Shown here: positions 1 through 5,056 of the stretch, piece by piece
Layout of the letters: the number at the start of each line of letters is the position of its first letter
Numbering within the stretch: the first letter of the stretch is position 1
Origin: Candidatus Mcinerneyibacteriota bacterium
Lineage (GTDB): Bacteria; AUK180; JAQVHJ01
Direction of reading: 5' to 3'
DNA length: 5,056 nucleotides
Assembly: GCA_030630935.1 (NCBI GenBank)
Contig: DAOVMD010000262.1
Coordinates: forward strand, 1-5,056
Notes under the pieces: generated by a model
Told to the model about the DNA's origin: nothing
What the model saw: only the letters and a program-made list of their open reading frames with translations
The model's database searches: none
Position numbers and translations under genes: made by a program

Positions 1-1318
1 ATTTTTTTATATTTAATTCTGAAACTGGAGGAAATGACGGTTTTGCAAAATAGAAACCCTGACCAAAATTGATTCCCATTTCTTTCAAGACCTCATACTC
101 TCCAATTCTTTCAATTCCCTCAGCAATAATTATGAAGTTTATCTGTTGTGAGAAAGTTGTCAGGGTCTCAAGAAGGTTACGTTTAATTAAGTTTTTATCA
201 ATATCTTTCACCAGGGACATATCAAATTTTATATATTCCGGATGAAGCTCAGTTATAGTTTGTAAAGATGCATGACCGGTACCTGCATCATCAATAGCAA
301 TTGAAAAATTCATCTTTCTAAGGAATTTTAAAGAATTCTTAAATAGTTCATAATTCTTAATTGCTGAGCGTTCTGTAATTTCTAAAACAATATTAGAAGG
401 ATCAATCCCGGCAGCTTTAAGAAGAGCCCCTATCTTCTCTTCTCTGAACTCCGGATCAGGAATAGCTTGAACTTCCGTGTTAATAAACAATTTATAATTA
501 TTACTGATATTAGTTGAATTCATAATTGCTTTTTCTCTGCAAACCCGTTCTAATTGAGTAATCATATTTGCTTTTCTGGCAAAATCAAATAGGATTTCAG
601 GATCCTGAAAAATGGAATCAGTTGGACCGCGGGAAAGGGCTTCATAACCAAAAATCTCAAGAGTCTCAAGGTCTATTATCGGCTGATAAAAAGTTCTAAT
701 CTTCTTTTGAGTAATGATCTTATTCAATTCAGATTTTAATTTTATCTCCTCTACTTGAATCCGGGAGGCCGCCATTAACTTCGCTTCATCCACTGCATTA
801 TAAACTAACCTTTCAAACCTGGCAATCGGGGATTCGGTAATGATTGAATAACCGATCCTTAAATTCACGGTTGGTTCAATAAATGAGATATTGAAATCTG
901 AAAGAATCTCACGAATCTCATTCTGAATTATGCTTATAAGGCTATCTAAAAATTCCACCGAAACCATCTTACCATCTTTGTCCTTGGAAACAAAAAGTAA
1001 GAACTCTCCACTTTTCACATTCAGGGTGGTAATAATGTCTTCTTCTATTAAATAGTTATCTTTAACAATCTTCAAAACTTGAGCGATATATTTAATGATC
1101 TCATCAAAAATCTGCCACCCATAAATTGATTCAAGCTTACCTTGTTCAAAAATACTTACAAAAATCAAGCCCAGGAGTTTTTGTTCATCGAGCATTTTTC
1201 TAATCTGTTCAACTCCTATAATAAAACTTGGTAAACCAGTGTTTTTGTCATAAAGACAATTCTTAAATCTCATCCACTCAGTTTGAATCTTAAAAAAATC
1301 TTGTTCTCTTTCTACCAT
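1..1318 (-). CDS. Degenerate GGDEF plus intact EAL protein, probable c-di-GMP phosphodiesterase (C-terminus outside window)
   Basis: Probably hydrolyses cyclic di-GMP to pGpG in the cytoplasm. I translated this open frame by hand: 439 residues are visible and no stop is reached at the window edge. Residues about 24-190 resemble a GGDEF domain, opening with DKNTGLP (24-30), but the signature loop is KSGEF (102-106) instead of GGDEF and there is no RxxD inhibitory site before it, so cyclase activity is unlikely. Residues about 200-435 are an EAL domain with EALSRGP (E226), N280 in LFINTE, E313 in LEITE, D343-D344 in DDAGTG, K364 in IKFD, E400 and E403 in AEGIE, and Q420 in GQGF. These are the family's metal-binding and catalytic positions, so this half looks active. 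No membrane segment or signal peptide is seen. The ATG is preceded by GGAGA at a normal distance and lies 11 bases after the receiver gene, so the two are very likely co-transcribed. Only the last few residues are probably missing. The degenerate GGDEF may bind GTP or regulate the EAL half (inference). Confidence 0.93.
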   Translation of the reverse strand, partial: MVEREQDFFKIQTEWMRFKNCLYDKNTGLPSFIIGVEQIRKMLDEQKLLGLIFVSIFEQGKLESIYGWQIFDEIIKYIAQVLKIVKDNYLIEEDIITTLNVKSGEFLLFVSKDKDGKMVSVEFLDSLISIIQNEIREILSDFNISFIEPTVNLRIGYSIITESPIARFERLVYNAVDEAKLMAASRIQVEEIKLKSELNKIITQKKIRTFYQPIIDLETLEIFGYEALSRGPTDSIFQDPEILFDFARKANMITQLERVCREKAIMNSTNISNNYKLFINTEVQAIPDPEFREEKIGALLKAAGIDPSNIVLEITERSAIKNYELFKNSLKFLRKMNFSIAIDDAGTGHASLQTITELHPEYIKFDMSLVKDIDKNLIKRNLLETLTTFSQQINFIIIAEGIERIGEYEVLKEMGINFGQGFYFAKPSFPPVSELNIKK

Positions 1319-1329
1319 TATTTTCTCCA

Positions 1330-1707
1330 CTATTTATCTATATGAGAAAATATCTTTTCGATTCGTTCTACTAATTCATCTGGATCAAACGGCTTCGTTA
1401 TATAATCCATCGCACCTTCCTGAATTCCGAGTATTTTATCTTTCGCTTGAGTCTTGGCTGTCAGCATCGCAATAGGAATGGTTTCATACCTATCATCATT
1501 TTGAAGCATTCGTAAAACTTCCCAACCATCCATATCTGGCATCATGATATCAAGCAATATCAAATCAGGCATAAAATTAGGCAGTTCTTTGATTAACTCT
1601 AACCCATTAGTTGCTGAACGCACCTCATATCCCTCTGTCTCAAGAACTAATTTACAAAAATCAAGGATGTCAGGCTCATCATCAACTATAAAAATCTTCT
1701 TTCCCAT
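1330..1707 (-). CDS. Single-domain response regulator (receiver only, CheY/Spo0F-like)
   Basis: A 125-residue cytoplasmic receiver domain with no output domain, expected to be phosphorylated by a sensor histidine kinase and to act by protein contact. The receiver residues are all present: acidic pocket D9-D10 in VDDEPD, phospho-acceptor D53 in LLDIMMPDMDG, T83 in LTAK, and K105 in TKPFDP. The protein ends about 20 residues after the KPF motif, so it is receiver only and not a truncated regulator. The start is supported by AAGGGG (1714-1719 on the minus strand), six bases before the ATG, and by a strong promoter just upstream. It is the first gene of an operon with the GGDEF-EAL protein, and no kinase gene is visible. 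The pairing suggests that phosphorylation is linked to c-di-GMP breakdown, perhaps by receiver-EAL contact, but that is inference. The kinase partner cannot be named from the window. Confidence 0.95.
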   Translation of the reverse strand: MGKKIFIVDDEPDILDFCKLVLETEGYEVRSATNGLELIKELPNFMPDLILLDIMMPDMDGWEVLRMLQNDDRYETIPIAMLTAKTQAKDKILGIQEGAMDYITKPFDPDELVERIEKIFSHIDK

Positions 1708-1737
1708 ATATTGCCCCTTGTTTGAATTGTTATGTAA

Positions 1738-1766
1738 ATTATATCATATTAATCACAAAAAGTCAA
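1738..1766 (-). promoter_or_regulatory. Sigma-70-type promoter for the receiver/EAL operon
   Basis: On the minus strand, TTGACT (1761-1766) is followed after exactly 17 bases by a perfect TATAAT (1738-1743), with TGA directly before it forming an extended -10. Transcription should begin near 1731, giving a leader of about 24 bases that holds the ribosome binding site. The 15 bases TTAATATGATATAAT ending in this -10 recur exactly in the promoter of the aminotransferase gene (4140-4154). Confidence 0.85.
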
Positions 1767-1822
1767 ATCTTTTTCATATGTTGTTTTACTTATATTATAA
1801 TATTGTTTTTGAAGAATATCAT

Positions 1823-1854
1823 GATTGCATTAATTTTTCATTATATAATGCATC
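1823..1854. repeat. Inverted repeat between two divergent promoters
   Basis: TGCATTA (1826-1832) is matched by TAATGCA (1846-1852) around a 13-base AT-rich loop. If one T (1826) is bulged, the stem becomes GAT/GCATTA against TAATGC/ATC (1823-1854), nine pairs. It lies between the -35 elements at 1761-1766 and 1906-1911, and there is no T-run to make it a terminator. It could be an operator serving both divergent units, but in DNA this AT-rich chance is a real alternative. The rest of 1767-1905 holds no credible ORF. Confidence 0.35.
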
Positions 1855-1905
1855 TCTTCTTTGTTTGTGATGTAAAAAATGGGAGAAATCCTCTGAATTA
1901 AAAAC

Positions 1906-1934
1906 TTGATTTTTTTTAAAAAATAGTTTATAAT
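1906..1934 (+). promoter_or_regulatory. Sigma-70-type promoter abutting the DUF1571 start codon
   Basis: TTGATT (1906-1911), a 17-base spacer and a perfect TATAAT (1929-1934). The -10 ends only six bases before the ATG at 1941, so the expected transcription start falls on or within a base or two of the start codon. There is no room for a Shine-Dalgarno sequence, and the bases between read ATCTAT. This points to a leaderless mRNA. Confidence 0.8.
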
Positions 1935-1940
1935 ATCTAT

Positions 1941-2678
1941 ATGAAAAGAATTTCTATTGTAACTTTTTTATTATTAATCTTTGGTATTCTCTTGGTTTCC
2001 GCTGAAGATAAAGATAAGGATCAAAAACCTGATTTTGATTCCCTTGAGAAGTGTGCACAATTTTTATATTCCATGGAAGAGTCCTATTCAAAGGTTAAGT
2101 CCTATAAATCCTTAACCACCAAAAGGATTCGAATAACAAAGGAGCTTAGAAAAAAAGAGATAATTGAAGTTTATTTCATGAAACCCTATTCAATCAGACT
2201 GAATCAATTGAGTTCGAAAAAGAAGATGCAAGTAATTTATCAACGAGGCGCCAATAACGGAAAGATGCTTGTTCAGGTGGAGACTCTCTTTGGGAAACTG
2301 GTTCGTATAAAGCTGGATCCGGAATGTAAGTTAGCGCGAAAGAATCAACTCCGGACAATTAAAGAAGCAAGTATCGGATACGTAATAAAGCTAATAAACA
2401 GCAACATTAGAAAGGGAGTAAGGGAGAATAAACTTAGCTTAGAATATTTAGGTTCAGAAGAGAAATTCGATTCTACTTTATACATCTTTGAAGGAAAGTT
2501 TTCAGGAAGTAAAGATGACGGATTCTTTTGTAAAAAAGCAACTTTGAAGATTGATTCAAAATTAATCCTCCCGCGTGAAATCATTATATTTGACTGGGAT
2601 GGGAAGATCCGGGAATGGTACGAATACCTTACGATTGAAATTAACCCGGGATTAACAGAGCAGGATTTCAAATTTTAA
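1941..2678 (+). CDS. Exported DUF1571-family protein (LolA-like, function unknown)
   Basis: A 245-residue protein with a Sec signal peptide: K2-R3, a hydrophobic stretch 4-20 and a likely signal peptidase I cut after VSA (19-21). There is no lipobox cysteine, so the mature protein should be soluble outside the inner membrane. The rest matches my knowledge of DUF1571: an N-terminal segment with SYKSLTTKRIRI, FMKPYSIRL (79-87), YQRGANNGKMLV (100-111), LDP (125-127), EASIG (142-146), a WDGKIREWYEY-type strand near the end and NPGLTEQDF (235-243). The family recalls LolA/LolB lipoprotein-carrier folds, but no substrate is established and none should be assumed. The start is secure: an in-frame stop lies at 1917, no other start codon lies between, and the signal peptide begins at this ATG. 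No Shine-Dalgarno is present (see promoter). It is a single-gene unit, convergent with the YkgJ-type gene across 9 bases, with no clear intrinsic terminator. Confidence 0.85.
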   Translation: MKRISIVTFLLLIFGILLVSAEDKDKDQKPDFDSLEKCAQFLYSMEESYSKVKSYKSLTTKRIRITKELRKKEIIEVYFMKPYSIRLNQLSSKKKMQVIYQRGANNGKMLVQVETLFGKLVRIKLDPECKLARKNQLRTIKEASIGYVIKLINSNIRKGVRENKLSLEYLGSEEKFDSTLYIFEGKFSGSKDDGFFCKKATLKIDSKLILPREIIIFDWDGKIREWYEYLTIEINPGLTEQDFKF

Positions 2679-2687
2679 GATTTGGAA

Positions 2688-3119
2688 TTACGTCTTAGGT
2701 TCAATATCTAATAGTATATAATAAGGATTTTCTTTAAGGATTTTCAAAATTTCCTCCCGTGAATATAGCTTACCTTTATTTATTCCAGGGCAAAATTCAC
2801 CCCGGGCTTTCCACTTTTTCTCTGATGTAACTAATTCCCACCAGAATGGGTAGGAAAAACATTGGTAGGGTCTAACTTCATGAATTTTACATTTCCCCGA
2901 TTCAAGAAAAACACAATCTCCGTTTTCCTGCTCAATTAAAGAATAAAAAGTTGCATAGGTCATTGTATATTTCTCCAGAAATTTTTCTCTTGAAATTTTT
3001 AAGAATTTCGCAATCCTATCGACCTCATCTATAAACAGGAATACATATCCGGGGTACCCCATACAGCATTTTCCACACTGAGTACACTCAAACCTTAACC
3101 CCTTTTCAAAATAATACAT
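2688..3119 (-). CDS. YkgJ-family cysteine-cluster protein (CxxCxxCC, putative metal or Fe-S binding)
   Basis: A 143-residue cytoplasmic protein with the CxxCxxCC signature at C12, C15, C18 and C19, followed by C69, C77, C87 and C110. The set of eight cysteines, with GDCVFLESGKCKIHEVRPYQCFSYPFWW in the middle, is typical of the YkgJ/UPF0153 family (Pfam CxxCxxCC). The cysteines are thought to bind zinc or an Fe-S cluster, but no reaction is established for most members. The length is normal for the family and all cysteines are intact. The start has AAGGAAG (3127-3133 on the minus strand), which overlaps the stop codon of the upstream PHP gene, so translation of the two is likely coupled and they share the promoter at 3963-3991. 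Family certainty is high and function is unknown. Confidence 0.9.
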   Translation of the reverse strand: MYYFEKGLRFECTQCGKCCMGYPGYVFLFIDEVDRIAKFLKISREKFLEKYTMTYATFYSLIEQENGDCVFLESGKCKIHEVRPYQCFSYPFWWELVTSEKKWKARGEFCPGINKGKLYSREEILKILKENPYYILLDIEPKT

Positions 3120-3131
3120 ATTAGGTCTTCC

Positions 3132-3941
3132 TTATAATGGATTCTTTTTTATTACTTTTCTCTGCCTGAAAACAGCTTCATATTTAATCCCTGAATTCAG
3201 AGCGATCTGTTTCAATCTCTTAAATTCAAAACCCGTAAATTCCGGAGAATGAGCATCAGAGCTCAGAACAACAGTATCCCCTCCTAAATCCGCATAACGT
3301 TTTAATATTTCAGGATGAGGATAGATTGTTTTAGGATTATTCCTTAAACCTGATGAATTAATTTCTAATATTTTCCCGTTATTTATTAATATTTTTAATA
3401 TCTCCTCTATTATTTCCATATAATCAATTGGGTTATAATTCCCATATTCTAAAAAACCATACCTTGTGATTATATCAAAATGACCAAGTATCTCAAAAAA
3501 ATCAGACTTTACAAGCTCCCTTAATTCAATGAAATATCTTTGGTATGATGCCTTCTGTGAAATTTTCCGAAAACGTATGGTCTCCTCTAAAGCTGAACTG
3601 GAAATATTCCAATCATCTACAAAGTGAATCGAACCAATTACATAATCTAAAATGGTCTCATTCAGGAAGCTTGAAATCTTATCCATATATTGGGGTTGGT
3701 AAGTAATCTCAACTCCTTTAAGGATACTTAACTGTTTCATATATATAGTCTTTAGAATGTTAAGATTCAAACCGAATATTAAATCTGAATAAAAACCAAA
3801 ACCATTATCCCTGGGATCAAAATCTATATGCTCTGAAAAACCAATGCCGGTTAAACCTATATTTAATGCTCTTTTACAATAATCTATTAAATCCCCACCT
3901 GAATCAATTGAGAATTCCGAATGAAGATGACAATCAATCAT
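3132..3941 (-). CDS. PHP-domain phosphatase, HisK-type histidinol-phosphatase family
   Basis: A 269-residue cytoplasmic PHP-family metal-dependent phosphoesterase. The metal ligands of the fold are all visible in order: H5 and H7 (DCHLH), D13, H38 (FSEHID), E78 (KGVE), H106 (GSIH), H154 (GHFD), and D229 and H231 (SSDAH), with EINSSG (193-198) before the last pair. Size and motif order match the HisK/HisJ histidinol-phosphatase group, which converts L-histidinol phosphate to histidinol in histidine synthesis. No other his gene is nearby, and this family includes members with other or unknown phosphate substrates, so the reaction is a probable call only. The start has a strong AAGGAG (3949-3954, minus strand) and its own promoter. 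It is the first gene of a two-gene unit with the YkgJ-type protein, 12 bases apart. Confidence 0.88.
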   Translation of the reverse strand: MIDCHLHSEFSIDSGGDLIDYCKRALNIGLTGIGFSEHIDFDPRDNGFGFYSDLIFGLNLNILKTIYMKQLSILKGVEITYQPQYMDKISSFLNETILDYVIGSIHFVDDWNISSSALEETIRFRKISQKASYQRYFIELRELVKSDFFEILGHFDIITRYGFLEYGNYNPIDYMEIIEEILKILINNGKILEINSSGLRNNPKTIYPHPEILKRYADLGGDTVVLSSDAHSPEFTGFEFKRLKQIALNSGIKYEAVFRQRKVIKKNPL

Positions 3942-3962
3942 AACTATGCTCCTTAGTTTAGA

Positions 3963-3991
3963 ATTATATCATTTTAAAAATTAAAAATCAA
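3963..3991 (-). promoter_or_regulatory. Sigma-70-type promoter for the PHP/YkgJ operon
   Basis: On the minus strand, TTGATT (3986-3991), a 17-base spacer and a perfect TATAAT (3963-3968) with TGA before it (extended -10). The expected start is near 3956, leaving a short leader of about 15 bases that carries AAGGAG before the ATG at 3941. Confidence 0.83.
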
Positions 3992-4024
3992 GAAATATTA
4001 TTTTTTACTTATTCCATAATAACT

Positions 4025-4052
4025 GTAGAGACGCGCCATGGCACGTCTCTAC
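4025..4052. repeat. 28-bp GC-rich palindrome, dispersed-repeat type
   Basis: The arms GTAGAGACG (4025-4033) and CGTCTCTAC (4044-4052) are perfect reverse complements. The core GCCATGGC (4035-4042) is itself a perfect palindrome, leaving a single mismatch, C4034 against A4043. G+C is 17 of 28 in a very AT-rich intergenic region. Closely similar GTAGAGACG...CGTCTCTAC palindromes are, to my knowledge, scattered in many copies in cyanobacterial and other bacterial genomes, which suggests a mobile palindromic (REP or MITE-like) unit. Transcribed from the minus strand, the mismatch becomes a G-U pair and the hairpin is fully paired. No T-run follows on either strand, so it is not a standard intrinsic terminator. 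Confidence 0.8.
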
Positions 4053-4125
4053 GAAATAAAAACCATTTCTAATTTATAGGAGTGAGTGAAGGTTTTGATT
4101 TGTGAAAATAATCATTTCATTTTCC

Positions 4126-4154
4126 TTGACTTTAAATATTTAATATGATATAAT
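4126..4154 (+). promoter_or_regulatory. Sigma-70-type promoter for the lysine aminotransferase gene
   Basis: TTGACT (4126-4131), a 17-base spacer and a perfect TATAAT (4149-4154) with TGA before it (extended -10). The expected start is near 4161, giving a leader of about 31 bases that contains AAGGAGAGG (4174-4182) before the ATG at 4192. Confidence 0.85.
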
Positions 4155-4191
4155 CTATCTCAAATCAAAAAAAAAGGAGAGGTCTTGTATA

Positions 4192-5056
4192 ATGAAAAAG
4201 ATTACAAAGGTCACCCCAAAAAATGTGCATAAAATTCTTGGTAAATACATTTTAGCTGATGGTTATCCATTTGTCGTTGATCTTAAAAAGAGTAAGGGGT
4301 CTTATTTAGTTGATGCGAAAACAGGTAAGAAATATCTTGATTTCTTCACATTTTTTGCATCATTTCCAATTGGTTTTAACCATCCTAAGTTGATGACAAA
4401 ATCATTTAGGGAAAGAATTGCAGATGTTGCAATAAACAAAACTTCCAATTCAGATTTATATACCGTTGAGATGGCAGAATTCATTGAAACATTCGCAAAG
4501 ATTGCAGCCCCAAAAGAATTTAAGAAATTCTTTTTAATTAGTGGTGGAGCATTAGCAGTAGAGAATGCATTAAAAGCATCGTTTGATTGGAAAATCCGCT
4601 TAAATAAAAGTCGTGGAGTAAAAGGTGAAGTTGGTACTAAGATAATTCATTTTAAAGAATCATTTCATGGAAGAACCGGATATACCCTTTCCTTAACTAA
4701 CACAGCAGATCCAAGGAAGTATTTATATTTCCCAAAATTCAAGTGGCCTAGAATTACAACTCCAAAAATTACTTTCCCATTAAACAATAAGAATTTAAAA
4801 ACTGTAAAGCAGCTTGAAACTAAGGCAATAAAAGAGATTAATGAAGCAATTAAAAAATACGGAAAAGATATTGCCGGATTACTGATTGAACCGATTCAAG
4901 GTGAAGGCGGAGACAACCATTTCAGACCAGAGTTTTTCAAACAGTTACGAAAGATAACAGAGAAGAATGATATTATTTTCATACTTGATGAAATTCAAAC
5001 AGGCATGGGTTTAACAGGAAAATGGTGGGCTTACCAACACATGGGATTTACTCCTG
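4192..5056 (+). CDS. lat: L-lysine 6-aminotransferase, N-terminal 288 residues (3' end outside window)
   Basis: A PLP-dependent class III aminotransferase. The L-lysine 6-transaminase (LAT) family moves the epsilon-amino group of lysine to 2-oxoglutarate, giving 2-aminoadipate 6-semialdehyde, which cyclises to piperideine-6-carboxylate, and glutamate. I translated the frame by hand with no stop to the window edge. Features typical of LAT rather than ornithine or GABA aminotransferases are DGYPFVVDL (23-31), YLDFFTFFASFPIG (48-61), NKTSNSDLYTVEMAEF (82-97), GGALAVENALK (118-128), FHGRTGYTLSLTN (158-170), PKFKWPRI (181-188), EPIQGEGGD (233-241) and DEIQTG (266-271), where the Asp contacts the PLP ring nitrogen. 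Family members are about 450 residues, so roughly 160 residues, including the Schiff-base lysine, lie beyond the window. The start has AAGGAGAGG upstream. In this organism it could serve lysine catabolism or a lysine-derived solute; the window does not say which. Confidence 0.93.
   Translation, partial: MKKITKVTPKNVHKILGKYILADGYPFVVDLKKSKGSYLVDAKTGKKYLDFFTFFASFPIGFNHPKLMTKSFRERIADVAINKTSNSDLYTVEMAEFIETFAKIAAPKEFKKFFLISGGALAVENALKASFDWKIRLNKSRGVKGEVGTKIIHFKESFHGRTGYTLSLTNTADPRKYLYFPKFKWPRITTPKITFPLNNKNLKTVKQLETKAIKEINEAIKKYGKDIAGLLIEPIQGEGGDNHFRPEFFKQLRKITEKNDIIFILDEIQTGMGLTGKWWAYQHMGFTP

Noticed and set aside
1792-1803. Perfect 12-base palindrome ATATTATAATAT
   Set aside because: It is made only of A and T in a very AT-rich spacer, so it is expected by chance; it contains a TATAAT, but I saw no well-placed -35 or gene for it.
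1544-1870. Plus-strand open frame of 108 codons
   Set aside because: It is mostly antisense to the receiver gene, whose motifs are complete, runs on into the AT-rich intergenic region, and has no recognisable domain or ribosome binding site.
2345-2671. Minus-strand open frame of 108 codons
   Set aside because: It lies wholly antisense to the DUF1571 gene and shows no family motif.
2723-2745. Direct repeat AAGGATTTTC at 2723-2732 and 2736-2745
   Set aside because: It lies inside the YkgJ-type coding sequence, has a period of 13 that is not a multiple of three, and is AT-rich; chance is the simplest explanation.
4025-4052. Reading the palindrome as a bidirectional intrinsic terminator
   Set aside because: There is no T-run after the stem on either strand, and the flanking genes diverge from this point, so no transcript is expected to end here.
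4302-4484. Minus-strand open frame of 60 codons
   Set aside because: It lies wholly antisense to the lysine aminotransferase frame, which carries clear family motifs through this stretch.
1-5056. A defence system, toxin-antitoxin pair, phage or biosynthetic cluster
   Set aside because: All six genes belong to known signalling, metabolic or conserved-unknown families, sit in four independent units and show no island-like features.

Overview
The window is AT-rich (roughly one third G+C by eye) and bacterial. It has clear TTGA(C/T)T-N17-TATAAT promoters and purine-rich ribosome binding sites. The Sec-type signal peptide, the c-di-GMP and receiver signalling genes and the DUF1571 protein fit a free-living bacterium, probably diderm. 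The mix of DUF1571, an L-lysine 6-aminotransferase and a HisK-type phosphatase would suit an uncultured, low-GC candidate-phylum lineage. No marker in the window fixes the taxonomy, so that is only an inference.

Layout, left to right. (1) Positions 1-1707, minus strand: a two-gene signalling operon. A stand-alone receiver protein (1330-1707) is followed 11 bases later by a GGDEF-EAL protein (1-1318, cut by the window edge). The GGDEF half is degenerate, while the EAL half keeps every catalytic residue I looked for, so the second gene reads as a c-di-GMP phosphodiesterase. (2) Positions 1708-1940: a divergent intergenic region with one strong promoter on each strand and an inverted repeat between them. 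(3) Positions 1941-2678, plus strand: an exported DUF1571 protein whose promoter lies so close to the ATG that the mRNA is probably leaderless. (4) Positions 2688-3941, minus strand: a PHP-family (HisK-like) phosphatase followed by a YkgJ-type cysteine-cluster protein, 12 bases apart. This pair converges on the DUF1571 gene with only 9 bases between the stop codons. (5) Positions 3942-4191: a second divergent intergenic region with a promoter on each strand and a GC-rich 28-bp palindrome of a dispersed-repeat type. (6) Positions 4192-5056, plus strand: the first 288 residues of an L-lysine 6-aminotransferase, cut by the window edge.

The genes do not form one obvious pathway. There are four transcription units, each with its own near-consensus vegetative promoter, and they look like ordinary chromosomal housekeeping, signalling and metabolic genes. 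No stretch longer than 300 bases lacks a gene. I saw no tRNA, rRNA, CRISPR array, transposase or phage gene, and nothing that supports a new multi-gene system. The items most worth a second look are the candidate leaderless gene and the palindromic repeat.
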